A stretch of DNA of 64,000 nucleotides from JAAYYF01 sp040255585. Its GTDB lineage: Bacteria; Deinococcota; Deinococci; Deinococcales; Trueperaceae. The DNA lies in assembly GCA_040255585.1 (NCBI GenBank), contig JBDZVI010000002.1:30363-94362 (forward strand). The letters run 5' to 3'. The notes beneath the pieces are model-generated. The model did no database searches. It saw only the letters and a program-made list of their open reading frames with translations, and was not told where the DNA came from. Below, piece after piece: positions 17,380 through 26,689 of the stretch (its first letter is position 1; each line of letters opens with the position of its first letter). The position numbers were made by a program, and so were the translations under genes.

Positions 17380-18297
17380 ATGCCCACCGAGAGCGCCTCC
17401 GTTCGCTGGCTCCTGCGCGGCGACCCGGCCATCCGCTGGCAGACCATGCGCGACCTGGTTGGCGCCCCCGCCGCCGAGTACGAGCGGGAGCGCGCGACCG
17501 TCGCCACGAACGGCTGGGCCGCAGAGTCGCTGGCGCGCCAGGACGAGGACGGCCAGTGGCGCGTCGAGAGGGCGGAGTGGCCGCTGGCGCCAACGCTCTA
17601 CTCGCTGCAGCTCCTGCGGCACTGCGGGCTCGATCCGCTAAGCGAACAGGCCAGGCGCGCCATCGCGAGGGTGCGGGAGGGCGTGCGCTGGGAGTTCTGG
17701 GGCAACGCCCCCTTCTTCGACGGCGAGGTGGAGCCGTGCATAAACGGCGGCGTGCTGGCGGTCGGCGCATACTTCGGGGTGGCCTCCTCCAAGCTGCTCG
17801 ACCGCCTGCTGGGAGAGCAGCTCGCCGACGGCGGCTGGAACTGCGAGGCGGAGCAAGGTTCGGTCCGCTCGTCGTTCCACACGACGATCTGCGTCTTGGA
17901 GGGCCTGCTCGAGTACGAGAGGTCGATGGGCCCCGCGCCCGTCGTGACCGAGGCGAGGTTGCGCGCCGAGGAGTACCTGCTGAAGCGGCGGTTGCTGAGG
18001 CGTGCCAGCACGGGCAAGGTCATCGATACGTACTGGACGCGCTTCCCGTTCCCCACCTACTGGCGTTACGACGTACTGCGCGCCCTGGAGCACCTGCGGG
18101 CCGCTGGGCGCGAGCGCGATCCGCGCCTGAGCGAACCGCTCGACATCGTCAGGCGCCGGCGCAGGCAGGACGGCCGGTGGTCGCTGGGTGAGCCGTACGG
18201 CTTCGACCACCACGGCGTGACGCTCGACCCCGGTCGCGGGAAGCCGAGCCGGTGGGTGACGCTCCGCGCTGCGCGGGTGCTGAAGCATTTCGGGTAG
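17380..18297 (+). CDS. Prenyltransferase/squalene-cyclase-fold protein
   Basis: A 305-residue soluble protein made of alpha/alpha-barrel repeats of the terpenoid cyclase/prenyltransferase type. QW-like motifs appear three times: DEDGQWRVER, EQLADGGWNCEAEQG and RRQDGRWSLGEP. The DxDD motif of squalene-hopene cyclases is not visible, and it is half the length of those enzymes, so cyclase activity is doubtful. Members of this group are annotated as hypothetical or squalene-oxidase-repeat proteins. It stands alone between an EamA gene and convergent pbpC. Confidence 0.75.
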   Translation: MPTESASVRWLLRGDPAIRWQTMRDLVGAPAAEYERERATVATNGWAAESLARQDEDGQWRVERAEWPLAPTLYSLQLLRHCGLDPLSEQARRAIARVREGVRWEFWGNAPFFDGEVEPCINGGVLAVGAYFGVASSKLLDRLLGEQLADGGWNCEAEQGSVRSSFHTTICVLEGLLEYERSMGPAPVVTEARLRAEEYLLKRRLLRRASTGKVIDTYWTRFPFPTYWRYDVLRALEHLRAAGRERDPRLSEPLDIVRRRRRQDGRWSLGEPYGFDHHGVTLDPGRGKPSRWVTLRAARVLKHFG

Positions 18298-18374
18298 GGC
18301 CGAGTGAGGCGCCGGACTCTGGCAGGTTGCGCACGTGCGCGAGTGCCCGTCGCTAGTGCCGGGCAATGCCACTT

Positions 18375-20423
18375 TCACTGCAACTCGAAGCGCACCCGTG
18401 ATGCCCGCCCCGCGGCGTCCACCACCGAGAGCGTCACGAACCCGGGGCCGTCCAGTGCCAGGCGGGTCTCGCGCTCGTAGCTTCCGACGACCACCGGCGC
18501 TCCGTCTGCGAACCAGGTGAAGGGAGCCTTGCCACGCTCGACCCGCGCCAGGATGCCGCCCGCCAGCGGAGCGATGGCGGCACCGTCGGGAGGGAAGACC
18601 ACCTTTGGTGCGTCGTCCACCGTCACCAACCGTGCCCCGAACTGCCTGAGCGGCGGCGGCAGCTCGGCGTTCGACGCCACGATCAGCGTCCCGGGCGGCG
18701 CCGGCGGCAGCGGAGTCGTTTTGGCCGAGAGGCGCGCGAAGACCTCGAACAGCACTGGCGTGGCCACGTCGGCCCCGGTGATGGCCGGAACGGGCGTGCC
18801 GTCCGCGCGCCCTACCCACACGCCGACCACGCGCGCGCCGTCGAAGCCGAGCGCCAGGGCGTCGCGGTGGCCGCTCGACGTGCCCGTCTTGACGGCGAGC
18901 TGCCAGTCGGGCAGCGCCGCGGCGCGGCGTATGCCCGCGAGGATGTCCGCGACCTCCCAGGCCGCCTGCGGCGTCAACAGACGCACCGCTTGTGCCTGCG
19001 GCGCGTCGGGCGTGGCGTGGAGCTTCACCGCCTCACCGCCCCGCGCTATCGCGGCGTAGAGCTGCACCAGGCCCTGGAGGCTCACGCCGATGCCGCCCAG
19101 CGTGATGGCCAGACCAGGCGTTCCGCCCGGCACGACGGCCTCCACGCCCGCCTGCCGCAGCGCCGCCAGCACGCGCGCGGGGCCCAAGGCCTCCGTGAGG
19201 GCCACCACCGGCAGGTTCAAGGAGGCGCGGAGCGCCTCGCGGGCGCTGACGGGCCCCCTGAACGTGCCGTCGAAGTTCTGAGGCGCGTAGCCGCCGAAGT
19301 CCTCGGGGCGGTCGTTCAGGAGCGTCTCCGGGTGGGCGATGCCGTCTGAGAACGCCAGAGCGTACACGAGCGGCTTGAGGGTGGAGCCGGGCGACCTCAG
19401 TGCCTGCGTCATGTCAACGAAGCCCTGGCGCGTGTCGCTGGTGTAGTCGGCCGAGCCGACGCTGGCGAGGATGGCCCCGCTGTCCTGATCGGCCACCAGC
19501 AGGGCCAGCGTCGCCCGCGCGGGTAGGTCGATGAGCGCCGAGGCGGCCACCTCCTCGAGCGATGCTTGTAGGTCGGCGTCGAGCGTCGTGAGATGGACCT
19601 GCCGGTCGGGTTCGGCCGCGCGGAGCCGATCGGTCAGGTGAGGGGCCAGACCGGGGAACTGCCGGCGCTCCGCCGGGAGCGCCTCCCGCTCCGCCGCCGC
19701 GGCGGCCTCCCGCGAGACGACGCCGAGCGCGGCGGTGCGCTCCAGCACGCGGTCGCGCGCCTCCCGGGCGCCGTCAGGATGGTCGTCGGGCGCGCGGAGA
19801 CCCGGCGCCTGCGGCAGGGCTATCAGCAGGGCGGCCTGCGCCTCGGTCAGCCGCGCTGGCTCCTTCCCGAACCACGCCAGGCTGCCGGCGCGCACGCCCT
19901 CCAGGTTGCCGCCCATCGGGGCGAGCTGCAAGTACAACGCGAGGATCTCGTCCTTCGACATGACCCTCTCCAAGGCAAGGGCTACGCGTACCTGCCTCAG
20001 TTTTCCCGCCCAGGAGCCCGTCGCTCCGTCCTCCAGCAGGCGCGCGACCTGCATCGTGAGCGTCGAACTGCCGGAGACCACCCGCCCATTCAGGACGAAC
20101 TGGATGGCGGCGCGCGCGGCCGAGCGCAGGTCCACCCCGTGGTGGGAGTAGAAGCGCCGGTCCTCGTAGGCGAGCAGCATGGCCAGGTAGGTTCGGTCCA
20201 CCTGACTTGGCGCCACCCCGAGCCGCCAGCGCCCGTCCGCGACCGTGAAGGAGCGCAGCAGACGCCCGTCGCGCGCCAGCACCTCCACCGAGGTCGAGAT
20301 CGCCAGCGGCGGCAGGTCCGTCGTCGCCACCCACCGGTCGAAGGCGAGCCAGCCGGCAAGCGCGAGCGCCAGCGCGGCCAGCGCCCCGACGGAGAGGCGG
20401 CGCCTGCGCTCGGGCGTGCTCAC
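18375..20423 (-). CDS. pbpC: Penicillin-binding protein 1C
   Basis: Bifunctional peptidoglycan synthase of 682 residues. One N-terminal membrane helix (about 11-30) precedes a GT51 transglycosylase domain with EDRRFYSHHGVD (catalytic Glu87) and SSTLTMQVARLL. The transpeptidase domain has SPGSTLKP (catalytic Ser344), SLN and KTGTS (about 510). The end is a PBP1C-type C-terminal domain. The start overlaps the stop of the alpha-2-macroglobulin gene by 4 nt (ATGA), the arrangement known from enterobacterial yfhM-pbpC, where the two are thought to work together in envelope defence and repair. Confidence 0.95.
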   Translation of the reverse strand: MSTPERRRRLSVGALAALALALAGWLAFDRWVATTDLPPLAISTSVEVLARDGRLLRSFTVADGRWRLGVAPSQVDRTYLAMLLAYEDRRFYSHHGVDLRSAARAAIQFVLNGRVVSGSSTLTMQVARLLEDGATGSWAGKLRQVRVALALERVMSKDEILALYLQLAPMGGNLEGVRAGSLAWFGKEPARLTEAQAALLIALPQAPGLRAPDDHPDGAREARDRVLERTAALGVVSREAAAAAEREALPAERRQFPGLAPHLTDRLRAAEPDRQVHLTTLDADLQASLEEVAASALIDLPARATLALLVADQDSGAILASVGSADYTSDTRQGFVDMTQALRSPGSTLKPLVYALAFSDGIAHPETLLNDRPEDFGGYAPQNFDGTFRGPVSAREALRASLNLPVVALTEALGPARVLAALRQAGVEAVVPGGTPGLAITLGGIGVSLQGLVQLYAAIARGGEAVKLHATPDAPQAQAVRLLTPQAAWEVADILAGIRRAAALPDWQLAVKTGTSSGHRDALALGFDGARVVGVWVGRADGTPVPAITGADVATPVLFEVFARLSAKTTPLPPAPPGTLIVASNAELPPPLRQFGARLVTVDDAPKVVFPPDGAAIAPLAGGILARVERGKAPFTWFADGAPVVVGSYERETRLALDGPGFVTLSVVDAAGRASRVRFELQ

Positions 20424-23400
20424 GGCCGGATCGTCACGTCCTCGGTGGCGCTCAGTGCGTAGTTGCCGGGACGGTACATGTCAACGACCTTGGCGGCCGG
20501 GTAGTGGAAGGTGCCTGGCGACACGGCGCGCATGACGTATGCGAGCCGCAGCGGTTCGCCCGACGTCCAGGTGCCCGCCGCCAGGAAGCGTTCGGAACGC
20601 GCCTCCGTCATGTCGGCCGCGAACGGCACCGTCAGCCAGTCCAGCGCGCGGATGTCGCCTTCGCGCAGGAGGTTGGCGTTGTCGATCTCGAAGCCGGCCG
20701 CTAGGGCGTCGTCGATCATCAGCCGCCCGCCTGTCACGCCGCGGTCCGGGCGTACCTCGAGGACGACGACCAGGCGGTCGCCCACCCGCACGGAGCCGAG
20801 GTCGGCCGGCGCGCCTTCCGGGGTGTAGTGGCTGCGAGTGATGGTGTAACCGACGCCGCCGGCCTCGGGTGCCACCTCCGGCACCCCGAAGGTCGTGACC
20901 GTGACGAGCACCTCCTCGTCGCCGTCGTTGCGCAGCGTGGCGGGCGTGCCGTCGTAAAGCCGCACGACGTTGCCGACGACGGGCTGATCGTTCACGACGA
21001 GCCCCTGGCTGCGGGTGCCGAGCGCAACGGCGGCCCTCAGCGCCCACGCCGCCTCCTGCGTGGAGAGCCAGGTGACGGTGGTGTCGTGGGCGACCAGGTT
21101 GGCTAGCTGCACGCGGTCGACTACCCGGCTGCCGGCCTCGACCGCCAGCGCAAGGAGCCCGGCGCGGTCGCGCAGCGTCGTGCCGTAGTCGTCTCGCCAT
21201 CCTCGGTCGTCGCCGGCGTTCAGTGCCAGGCCTTGCGCCTGGGCGAACAGCGCCTCGGAGCGCGCGGTCTCGCCGTAAGCCGCCAGCGCCGCGCCGAGAT
21301 GAGCCGCCGCCAGGGGCGTGTCGAAGCGCTCGGCCAGGGTGTCCGCGTAGTACCTCAGGTCGCCGATGGCGGCCTCGCCCGCGCGGGCCAGCACGTAGAA
21401 GGCATAGGCGTAGCCGGCCGCGCCGTCCTGCACCGTTCCGGCCTGCGCCACGCGGTTGCGCAGGTTGTCGAGCGCCATGCGTGTGGCCGTCGCCGGCACG
21501 CTCAGCCCTTGCGCCTCGGCGCGCAGCAGCACGTCCGTCACGTAGGCGTCGAGCCATAGATCGTAGTCGTAACCGCCCGCGCCCCACAGGCCGAAGCTCC
21601 CGGTGCGCCCCTGGCGCGTGAGGATGCGGTCGAGCGTTTCCTGCGCCCGGTTCCGCGCTTCGGCGTCACTCAAGAGGGAGAGCTGGCGCACCTGGTCGGG
21701 CGCCCAGAGGAGCGGGACGAGCATCGAGGCGAGCTGCTCGGTGCAGCCGTACGGGTAGGCGAGCAGACGCTGGACAAGGCCCGGTTGGTCGAGCGCGGCG
21801 CCCGCGCCGGCGAAGAGGGTCGCGCGTCCCGTACCGGGCAGGAAGCCGGCCAACGCGGCCTCGTCGAAGAGGAAGGTCTCGCCGGGCGCCAGCGTGATCC
21901 GCGAGGTGCGCGCCGTCTCCGGGTCGGTGTTCCGGACGCTCAGGCGCATTTCGCGCTCCAGCACGCGACCCTCGGGGGTGGTGAGCACGATGCGGTAGGC
22001 GTACTCGCCCGCTAGCGCCGGTTGCAGCGGCACGTCGACCACGGCGCGCCCGCCGGCGGTCAGGGTCACTGCGCCCGGCGCCTCGCCGAGGCCGTACCCC
22101 TCGACGCTGAGTCCCATCTCGCCCGCGGGTCCGCTGACGTGCGTGAGTTCGATGCGCAGACGGCTCGCGTCGCCCGGCGCGAGGAAGCGCGGCAGGCTCG
22201 GCTGCACCACGACGGGGTCGCGCACGAGCACGTCCGCCTGCGCCTGCCCGACGGCGGCGTCGCTCCACACCACGGCCATCAGGCGCACGGTGCCGTTGAA
22301 GGCGGGCAGCTCGAACCCGAGCTCCGCGCGCCCGTCCACCAGCGTGATCGGGCCCGAGAACAGCGCCAACAACTCCTCGGCCGGCGCCGGGCCGGCGTTC
22401 ACCGCCTCCGTCTCCGCGCCGCCGCCCGAACGGACCTGGCCGAGCACGCCTTGGGTCGCGTCGATCAGGCGCCCGTAGAGGTCGCGCACGGCCACGCCGA
22501 GGCGATGCTGTCCGAAGAAGTAGCCCTGCGGGTCCGGGGCCGTGAAACCCGTGAGGTTGAGCACCCCGACGTCCACCGCGGCGACGGTGGCGAACGCCTC
22601 GCCGTCGGGCAGGTCGGGTACGGTCAGAACCACGTCGAGCCGGCCCCGCGGGTCGGCGGCGGCGGGCGCCGTCAGGCTCACCTCGAGCTCGCGTTCCCCG
22701 GGCGCCACCGCCGCGTACGCGACGCCGAGGCTCCTGGCGGGAGCATGGCCGGTGGCGTCGCTCGGGCGCACGAGGCTCGCCGTGACGTAGGCGCCCGTGC
22801 CCCACTCGTCCGTCACGTTCAGGTCGACCGTCGTCTCACCAGTCACCTCGACGAGGCGCAGGTCGATCACGCGGTCCGAGAGCACCGCCACCACGGCGGT
22901 GCCGACACTCTCAGGCACCGCTTCGGGGCCCCCTTCGGGAGCCGCGGAAGCGGCGGCGTCTGGCACGATGCGTAGGTGCGCCACGTCGCCGGGGGAGTAG
23001 CTGGCCTTGTCTAGCGACACCTGGAGCAGGTCGGGTGTGTCGCGCGTGGCGTCCACGCCGTACCAACCGGCCGAGAAGGCGACGGAGGAGCTCGCGAAGC
23101 TCGCGGCCTGACGGTCGGACGTCGCCGGTTGACCGGCGGAGGCGCCGCTGTCGTACGTGACGCGCAGCTCGTACTGACCCCACGTGACGGGCACCGAGAC
23201 GTGGGTCGGCCCGCCCGCCACGCTCGCCACCCCCTCGCCGACGCGTTGGCGCTCGGTGACGGGCTCCCAGAACCACCGGCCGTCGACGGCGTACCACTGG
23301 TAGCGGGTCAGCACCCTATCGGCCTGCCAGCGCAGCTCGCCGGTCAGCGCGGCACCGTCGGGCGCCACGAGCACCAGGTCGAAGCCGGCCTCACCGTTCT

Positions 23401-26014
23401 CCGCCAACGCCCCGTCGAAGCTCGGGCGGATGCCGACGACCGGGCCGGCGGGGCGCAGGGGGACCGTGAGGTCGCGTTCGACGGGCCGGGAAGCACCGTC
23501 GATGAGCAGGGCCTGGACGTTGAGGGTGTAGGGGCGGGCGTCAAGCTGCAAACCATCGAGGGGCAGCGGCGCCTCCAGGCGCCCAGCGGCGTCGGTCGTG
23601 AGGCCCGCGGGGAACATGCGCCGTTGGGTGTCGAGGCGCTGGTCGTGGCGCCCGAAGGAGAAGCCCGGCCAGCCGGCGAGCTCAGAAGTCGTGGTCACGC
23701 TGACGCTGCCAGACAACGTCAGGCCGGCCGCCGGCGCCCCGAACATGTAGCGCGCCTCGAGGCTCAGGTCGGGGGGAGCCGCGGGGTCCACTGGCCCGCC
23801 GTCGCCGAGCGCCAGCGTGAAGTCACTGCGCTCCGGCAGGAAGTCCTCGACCAGCACGCTCCTGGCCGCCAGGGCCTGGGCGTCGGGATCGGCGTAGGTC
23901 TCGATGCGCCACACGCCGCGCGGCACGTCGGCACCGAGCGCGAACGCGACAACGTGACCACCCGCGACGCCGCCGTCCGTGACGACGCGCGCGTACTCCA
24001 CGCCGTCCGGCCTGAGGAGCAGCACCGTCAGCGGCAGGCCTGTGACGGCGCGCGCTCCGGCGTCGCGCACGAGGGCTGTCAGGTTGACCGTCTCGCCGGG
24101 GCGGTAGGCGCCGCGGTCCGTGGTCATGAACACGTCGAGCGGGCCGGGTGAGAGGCGGCCGGCGACACCGCGGTCCGAGAGGTCGAACTCCGGCTCCTCG
24201 AGCGACAGCACCGCCAGGTCGTCATCCCCTTCGACGAGCACGAGGGCCGGGGCGGCGTTGCCCGTGCCCCGCGCCAGGCCGGCCGGGAACACCACGTGCC
24301 CGTCGGCGTCGGTCGACGCTTCGCCCAACACGCGGTTCGAGCGCGCCACCAACTCGACGCGCAGGCCGGCGACCGGCCGGCCGTCCGACAGGCGCTGCAC
24401 GACCACGTGCAGCCCGTCGGTGCCGCCCAGGGTGGTGACGCCAAGGTCGGAGACGAGGAACCACTGCGTGGCGGGCGGGGTGTCGTAAGGGTCGGCGTCT
24501 GGCACGCTCGCGCGCAGCACGTAGACGCCGGGTGCGAGCGTCCCGACCTCGTCGAGCGGCAGCAGCGACGTGGTCGTGTCGTTGAGGTCACCGATCAGCT
24601 GCGCCTGGCCTTCCCAGACGGTCTCGGCCAGGAGGTCCTCGAAGCGAGCGCCGTCCCACGCGCCCAGGGCTTGGAGGAAGCTGCCCTGGCGGATGGCGGT
24701 GACGACGTTCCGGTCCGACACGTGGAGGAGGCGCAGGTCGAGATGATCAGCGTTGACGGTCTCCACCGGCAGCGCGCGCGGGCCAGTGGCGGGCAGGACA
24801 TAGGTCCGGCCAGGGAAGCGCACCGTCGGCGCGCGGTCGCGCACGTAGACGGTCAGCGGCACGTCGCGCGCCAGTGAGTCGCTGCCAGCGCTCGGCAGGC
24901 CGGCGCGCAGCGTGAGGTCGTAAGTCTTGCCATAGACGGCGCCCGTGACGCAGAGCTGTTGGCCCTCCACCTCCAGCGCCAGGGAGGCGGTGCGTCGCAC
25001 GAAGGGCGCGTAGTCGCGGGCCGGCGAGAGGTCGTCTGAGAAGGTGACGCAGATGCGCGGCGTGGCCGTGCTGGCGTCCACGTCGTGCGAGAGCACGCGG
25101 AAGCCGAACGCCTCGCGCAGGCGCGCGAGTTCATCGGAGGCGATGCCTGGGGTTAGGCGGTCGGCGAGCCGCATGGCCTCCAGCGCCGCCGGGCCACGGT
25201 AGGTGGTTTCCAAGGCTTGTGAGAGGACGACGAGCGCGGCGGCGCGGTCGGCTTCCGGCAGGCGCAGCGTGGCGTTGACCGCAGCCAGGAGGGCGCGGCC
25301 GTTGAGCGTGTAGCGCCGGTCGGGGTCCTTCGCTGCCTGAGCCGCGAGGGCGCGGGCGTGTGCGAGCCACGCCGGGCCGCTGTCGGCCACGGTCACGGCG
25401 GCGCCGGTGAAAGCGACGGCACCCGCGGGCTCCTGCCCCTGAGCCGCGGCCAGCCAATCCGCTTCCGTCCGGCCGCCGGCCTGGTACGACTGGGCCAGCG
25501 TTTCGGCCTGCCTTCGGGCGGCTTCGAGTTCGCTTGCGTCTAAGAACGTGAGCTCGGCTGCGGCGGAGGCGGCGTTCTCGAGCACCTCCGCCGGCTGAGC
25601 GGTGATCACCCCGGAGAGCGCGCCTGCGAAGGGCATCGGCTCGCCGAGGCTCTCCTTGAGGAAACAGGCGCCTTGGCGCACGTTGAACGTGAAGGCCACG
25701 CACCCGCCCTCGCGCAGGCAGTTGGCCTGGCACTGCTCCAACGTGACGTCGAAGAGCGAGGCCATGTCGTTGCCGGGGTAGTCGGTGTCCGACACGGTGG
25801 TGGCGTAGCGCTCGGGGATGGGGGCGGCTTGCGCCGAGGCGCGCGGCGCCAGCCACGGCAGCGCTTGGAACAGCGCGAGGGCGAGGGCCAGGGCGCACGC
25901 GGAGGATACGAGTCGGGCGCGCTGGTTGCCTGGTCGCGCATGGTGGTGGCCGGCAGTGCGGTGACCGTCTCGGGAGTATGCGTTTCGTAGTGAAAAGCGG
26001 GTCGGCCGATGCAT
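20420..26014 (-). CDS. Bacterial alpha-2-macroglobulin with PAN domain and thioester
   Basis: An exported protease-trap protein of 1864 residues, the counterpart of E. coli YfhM. It has a signal sequence (hydrophobic about 35-60, ending near ASAQA), then a PAN/Apple-like domain (about 66-135, cysteines 95, 99, 105 and 117), then macroglobulin domains. The thioester motif CTEQ is intact at Cys1424 (AYPYGCTEQLASM). No lipobox is visible, so anchoring is unclear. ATG 26014 has an AGGAGG SD. It is cotranscribed with pbpC, which would remake peptidoglycan where the envelope is breached. Confidence 0.93.
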   Translation of the reverse strand: MHRPTRFSLRNAYSRDGHRTAGHHHARPGNQRARLVSSACALALALALFQALPWLAPRASAQAAPIPERYATTVSDTDYPGNDMASLFDVTLEQCQANCLREGGCVAFTFNVRQGACFLKESLGEPMPFAGALSGVITAQPAEVLENAASAAAELTFLDASELEAARRQAETLAQSYQAGGRTEADWLAAAQGQEPAGAVAFTGAAVTVADSGPAWLAHARALAAQAAKDPDRRYTLNGRALLAAVNATLRLPEADRAAALVVLSQALETTYRGPAALEAMRLADRLTPGIASDELARLREAFGFRVLSHDVDASTATPRICVTFSDDLSPARDYAPFVRRTASLALEVEGQQLCVTGAVYGKTYDLTLRAGLPSAGSDSLARDVPLTVYVRDRAPTVRFPGRTYVLPATGPRALPVETVNADHLDLRLLHVSDRNVVTAIRQGSFLQALGAWDGARFEDLLAETVWEGQAQLIGDLNDTTTSLLPLDEVGTLAPGVYVLRASVPDADPYDTPPATQWFLVSDLGVTTLGGTDGLHVVVQRLSDGRPVAGLRVELVARSNRVLGEASTDADGHVVFPAGLARGTGNAAPALVLVEGDDDLAVLSLEEPEFDLSDRGVAGRLSPGPLDVFMTTDRGAYRPGETVNLTALVRDAGARAVTGLPLTVLLLRPDGVEYARVVTDGGVAGGHVVAFALGADVPRGVWRIETYADPDAQALAARSVLVEDFLPERSDFTLALGDGGPVDPAAPPDLSLEARYMFGAPAAGLTLSGSVSVTTTSELAGWPGFSFGRHDQRLDTQRRMFPAGLTTDAAGRLEAPLPLDGLQLDARPYTLNVQALLIDGASRPVERDLTVPLRPAGPVVGIRPSFDGALAENGEAGFDLVLVAPDGAALTGELRWQADRVLTRYQWYAVDGRWFWEPVTERQRVGEGVASVAGGPTHVSVPVTWGQYELRVTYDSGASAGQPATSDRQAASFASSSVAFSAGWYGVDATRDTPDLLQVSLDKASYSPGDVAHLRIVPDAAASAAPEGGPEAVPESVGTAVVAVLSDRVIDLRLVEVTGETTVDLNVTDEWGTGAYVTASLVRPSDATGHAPARSLGVAYAAVAPGERELEVSLTAPAAADPRGRLDVVLTVPDLPDGEAFATVAAVDVGVLNLTGFTAPDPQGYFFGQHRLGVAVRDLYGRLIDATQGVLGQVRSGGGAETEAVNAGPAPAEELLALFSGPITLVDGRAELGFELPAFNGTVRLMAVVWSDAAVGQAQADVLVRDPVVVQPSLPRFLAPGDASRLRIELTHVSGPAGEMGLSVEGYGLGEAPGAVTLTAGGRAVVDVPLQPALAGEYAYRIVLTTPEGRVLEREMRLSVRNTDPETARTSRITLAPGETFLFDEAALAGFLPGTGRATLFAGAGAALDQPGLVQRLLAYPYGCTEQLASMLVPLLWAPDQVRQLSLLSDAEARNRAQETLDRILTRQGRTGSFGLWGAGGYDYDLWLDAYVTDVLLRAEAQGLSVPATATRMALDNLRNRVAQAGTVQDGAAGYAYAFYVLARAGEAAIGDLRYYADTLAERFDTPLAAAHLGAALAAYGETARSEALFAQAQGLALNAGDDRGWRDDYGTTLRDRAGLLALAVEAGSRVVDRVQLANLVAHDTTVTWLSTQEAAWALRAAVALGTRSQGLVVNDQPVVGNVVRLYDGTPATLRNDGDEEVLVTVTTFGVPEVAPEAGGVGYTITRSHYTPEGAPADLGSVRVGDRLVVVLEVRPDRGVTGGRLMIDDALAAGFEIDNANLLREGDIRALDWLTVPFAADMTEARSERFLAAGTWTSGEPLRLAYVMRAVSPGTFHYPAAKVVDMYRPGNYALSATEDVTIRP

Positions 26015-26100
26015 GGCTCGCCTCCTACGCCTTAGGTGGGATCACGCTAGCACGGGGCATCGGGACGTTCGGCGGCGTTGTCCACAGCTTTAGTGCTGTC

Positions 26101-26117
26101 ATGCTATCGTGCAGCAT
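26101..26117 (+). promoter_or_regulatory. Palindrome over the -10 and start of the toxin-antitoxin operon
   Basis: ATGCT (26101-26105) and AGCAT (26113-26117) flank a 7-bp centre. The repeat covers a TATCGT -10 (26105-26110) and the first two bases of the antitoxin ATG at 26116, 5 nt after the -10. A site of this kind fits repression by the antitoxin or the complex. Confidence 0.5.
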
Positions 26118-26403
26118 GAACACAAAGACTGTAGGCGCCAGCGGTCAGATCTCGCTCGGCAAGCAGTACGCCGGGCGGACGGTGGTCGTCGAGAGCCCAG
26201 AGGAGGGTGTCTGGGTAATCCGGACGGCCCAGGTCATACCTGACAACGAGATGTGGCTGCACAGGGAACCCGCGCTGAGCAAGATGGCGAAAGGCCTTGC
26301 ATGGGCGGACGCCGCACCCGCCTCTGTCACGGACCTTGACCAGTTCGAGGCCGACATCCTTCGCCGTTGGGAGGCTAGCCGCGAGGACGACTCGAGCCAG
26401 TGA
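26116..26403 (+). CDS. AbrB/MazE-like antitoxin
   Basis: A 95-residue protein. The first half (KTVGASGQISLGKQYAGRTVVVESPEEGVWVIRTAQVIP) looks like a swapped-hairpin AbrB-type DNA-binding domain; the second half is acidic and helical (VTDLDQFEADILRRWEASRE), as expected for the part that blocks a toxin. The next gene starts within its stop (GTGA, 26400-26403). The family call is moderate because the sequence is diverged; the gene order and overlap make the antitoxin role likely. Confidence 0.7.
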   Translation: MNTKTVGASGQISLGKQYAGRTVVVESPEEGVWVIRTAQVIPDNEMWLHREPALSKMAKGLAWADAAPASVTDLDQFEADILRRWEASREDDSSQ

Positions 26404-26684
26404 TCGAGTTCGACCTCAACCAGCTTGCATTCCAGGAAGACCTGCTTGCGCTCGAGAAGGCCGAACTCGTGGCTTTCGTCAAGACCCTTCGCAAGCTGAG
26501 GGCGTTGAGCTGGTCGGAGGTCCATCGCGACAAGGGGTTGCGCATGGAGAGCATCAAGTCCCTTGGGGTCGACGCCTACACGCTTCGGGTCACCCAGCGG
26601 TGTCGCGCCGTCGTGAAGCGCGAGGGCGAGATCCTGCGGTTCTTGTCTCTGCATCCTGATCACGACTCTGCTTACCGTCGATAG
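26400..26684 (+). CDS. RelE/ParE-superfamily toxin
   Basis: A 94-residue protein with the RelE-type layout: two N-terminal helices (AFQEDLLALEKAELVAFVKTLRKL), a short loop and a beta-sheet end (YTLRVTQRCRAVVKREGEILRFLSLHPDHDSAYR). The terminal Leu-x-x-His-Pro-Asp-His-Asp-x-x-Tyr is typical of this group of mRNA interferases. It starts at GTG 26400, overlapping the antitoxin stop by 4 nt. The aminoglycoside phosphotransferase-like gene follows 5 nt after its stop but is probably unrelated. Confidence 0.75.
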   Translation: MIEFDLNQLAFQEDLLALEKAELVAFVKTLRKLRALSWSEVHRDKGLRMESIKSLGVDAYTLRVTQRCRAVVKREGEILRFLSLHPDHDSAYRR

Positions 26685-26689
26685 CGTTC

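Noticed and set aside
18331..18342. Perfect 12-bp palindrome GCGCACGTGCGC between two convergent genes
   Set aside because: Self-complementary GC runs are common in this DNA; no loop, no T-run and no promoter nearby to give it a role.
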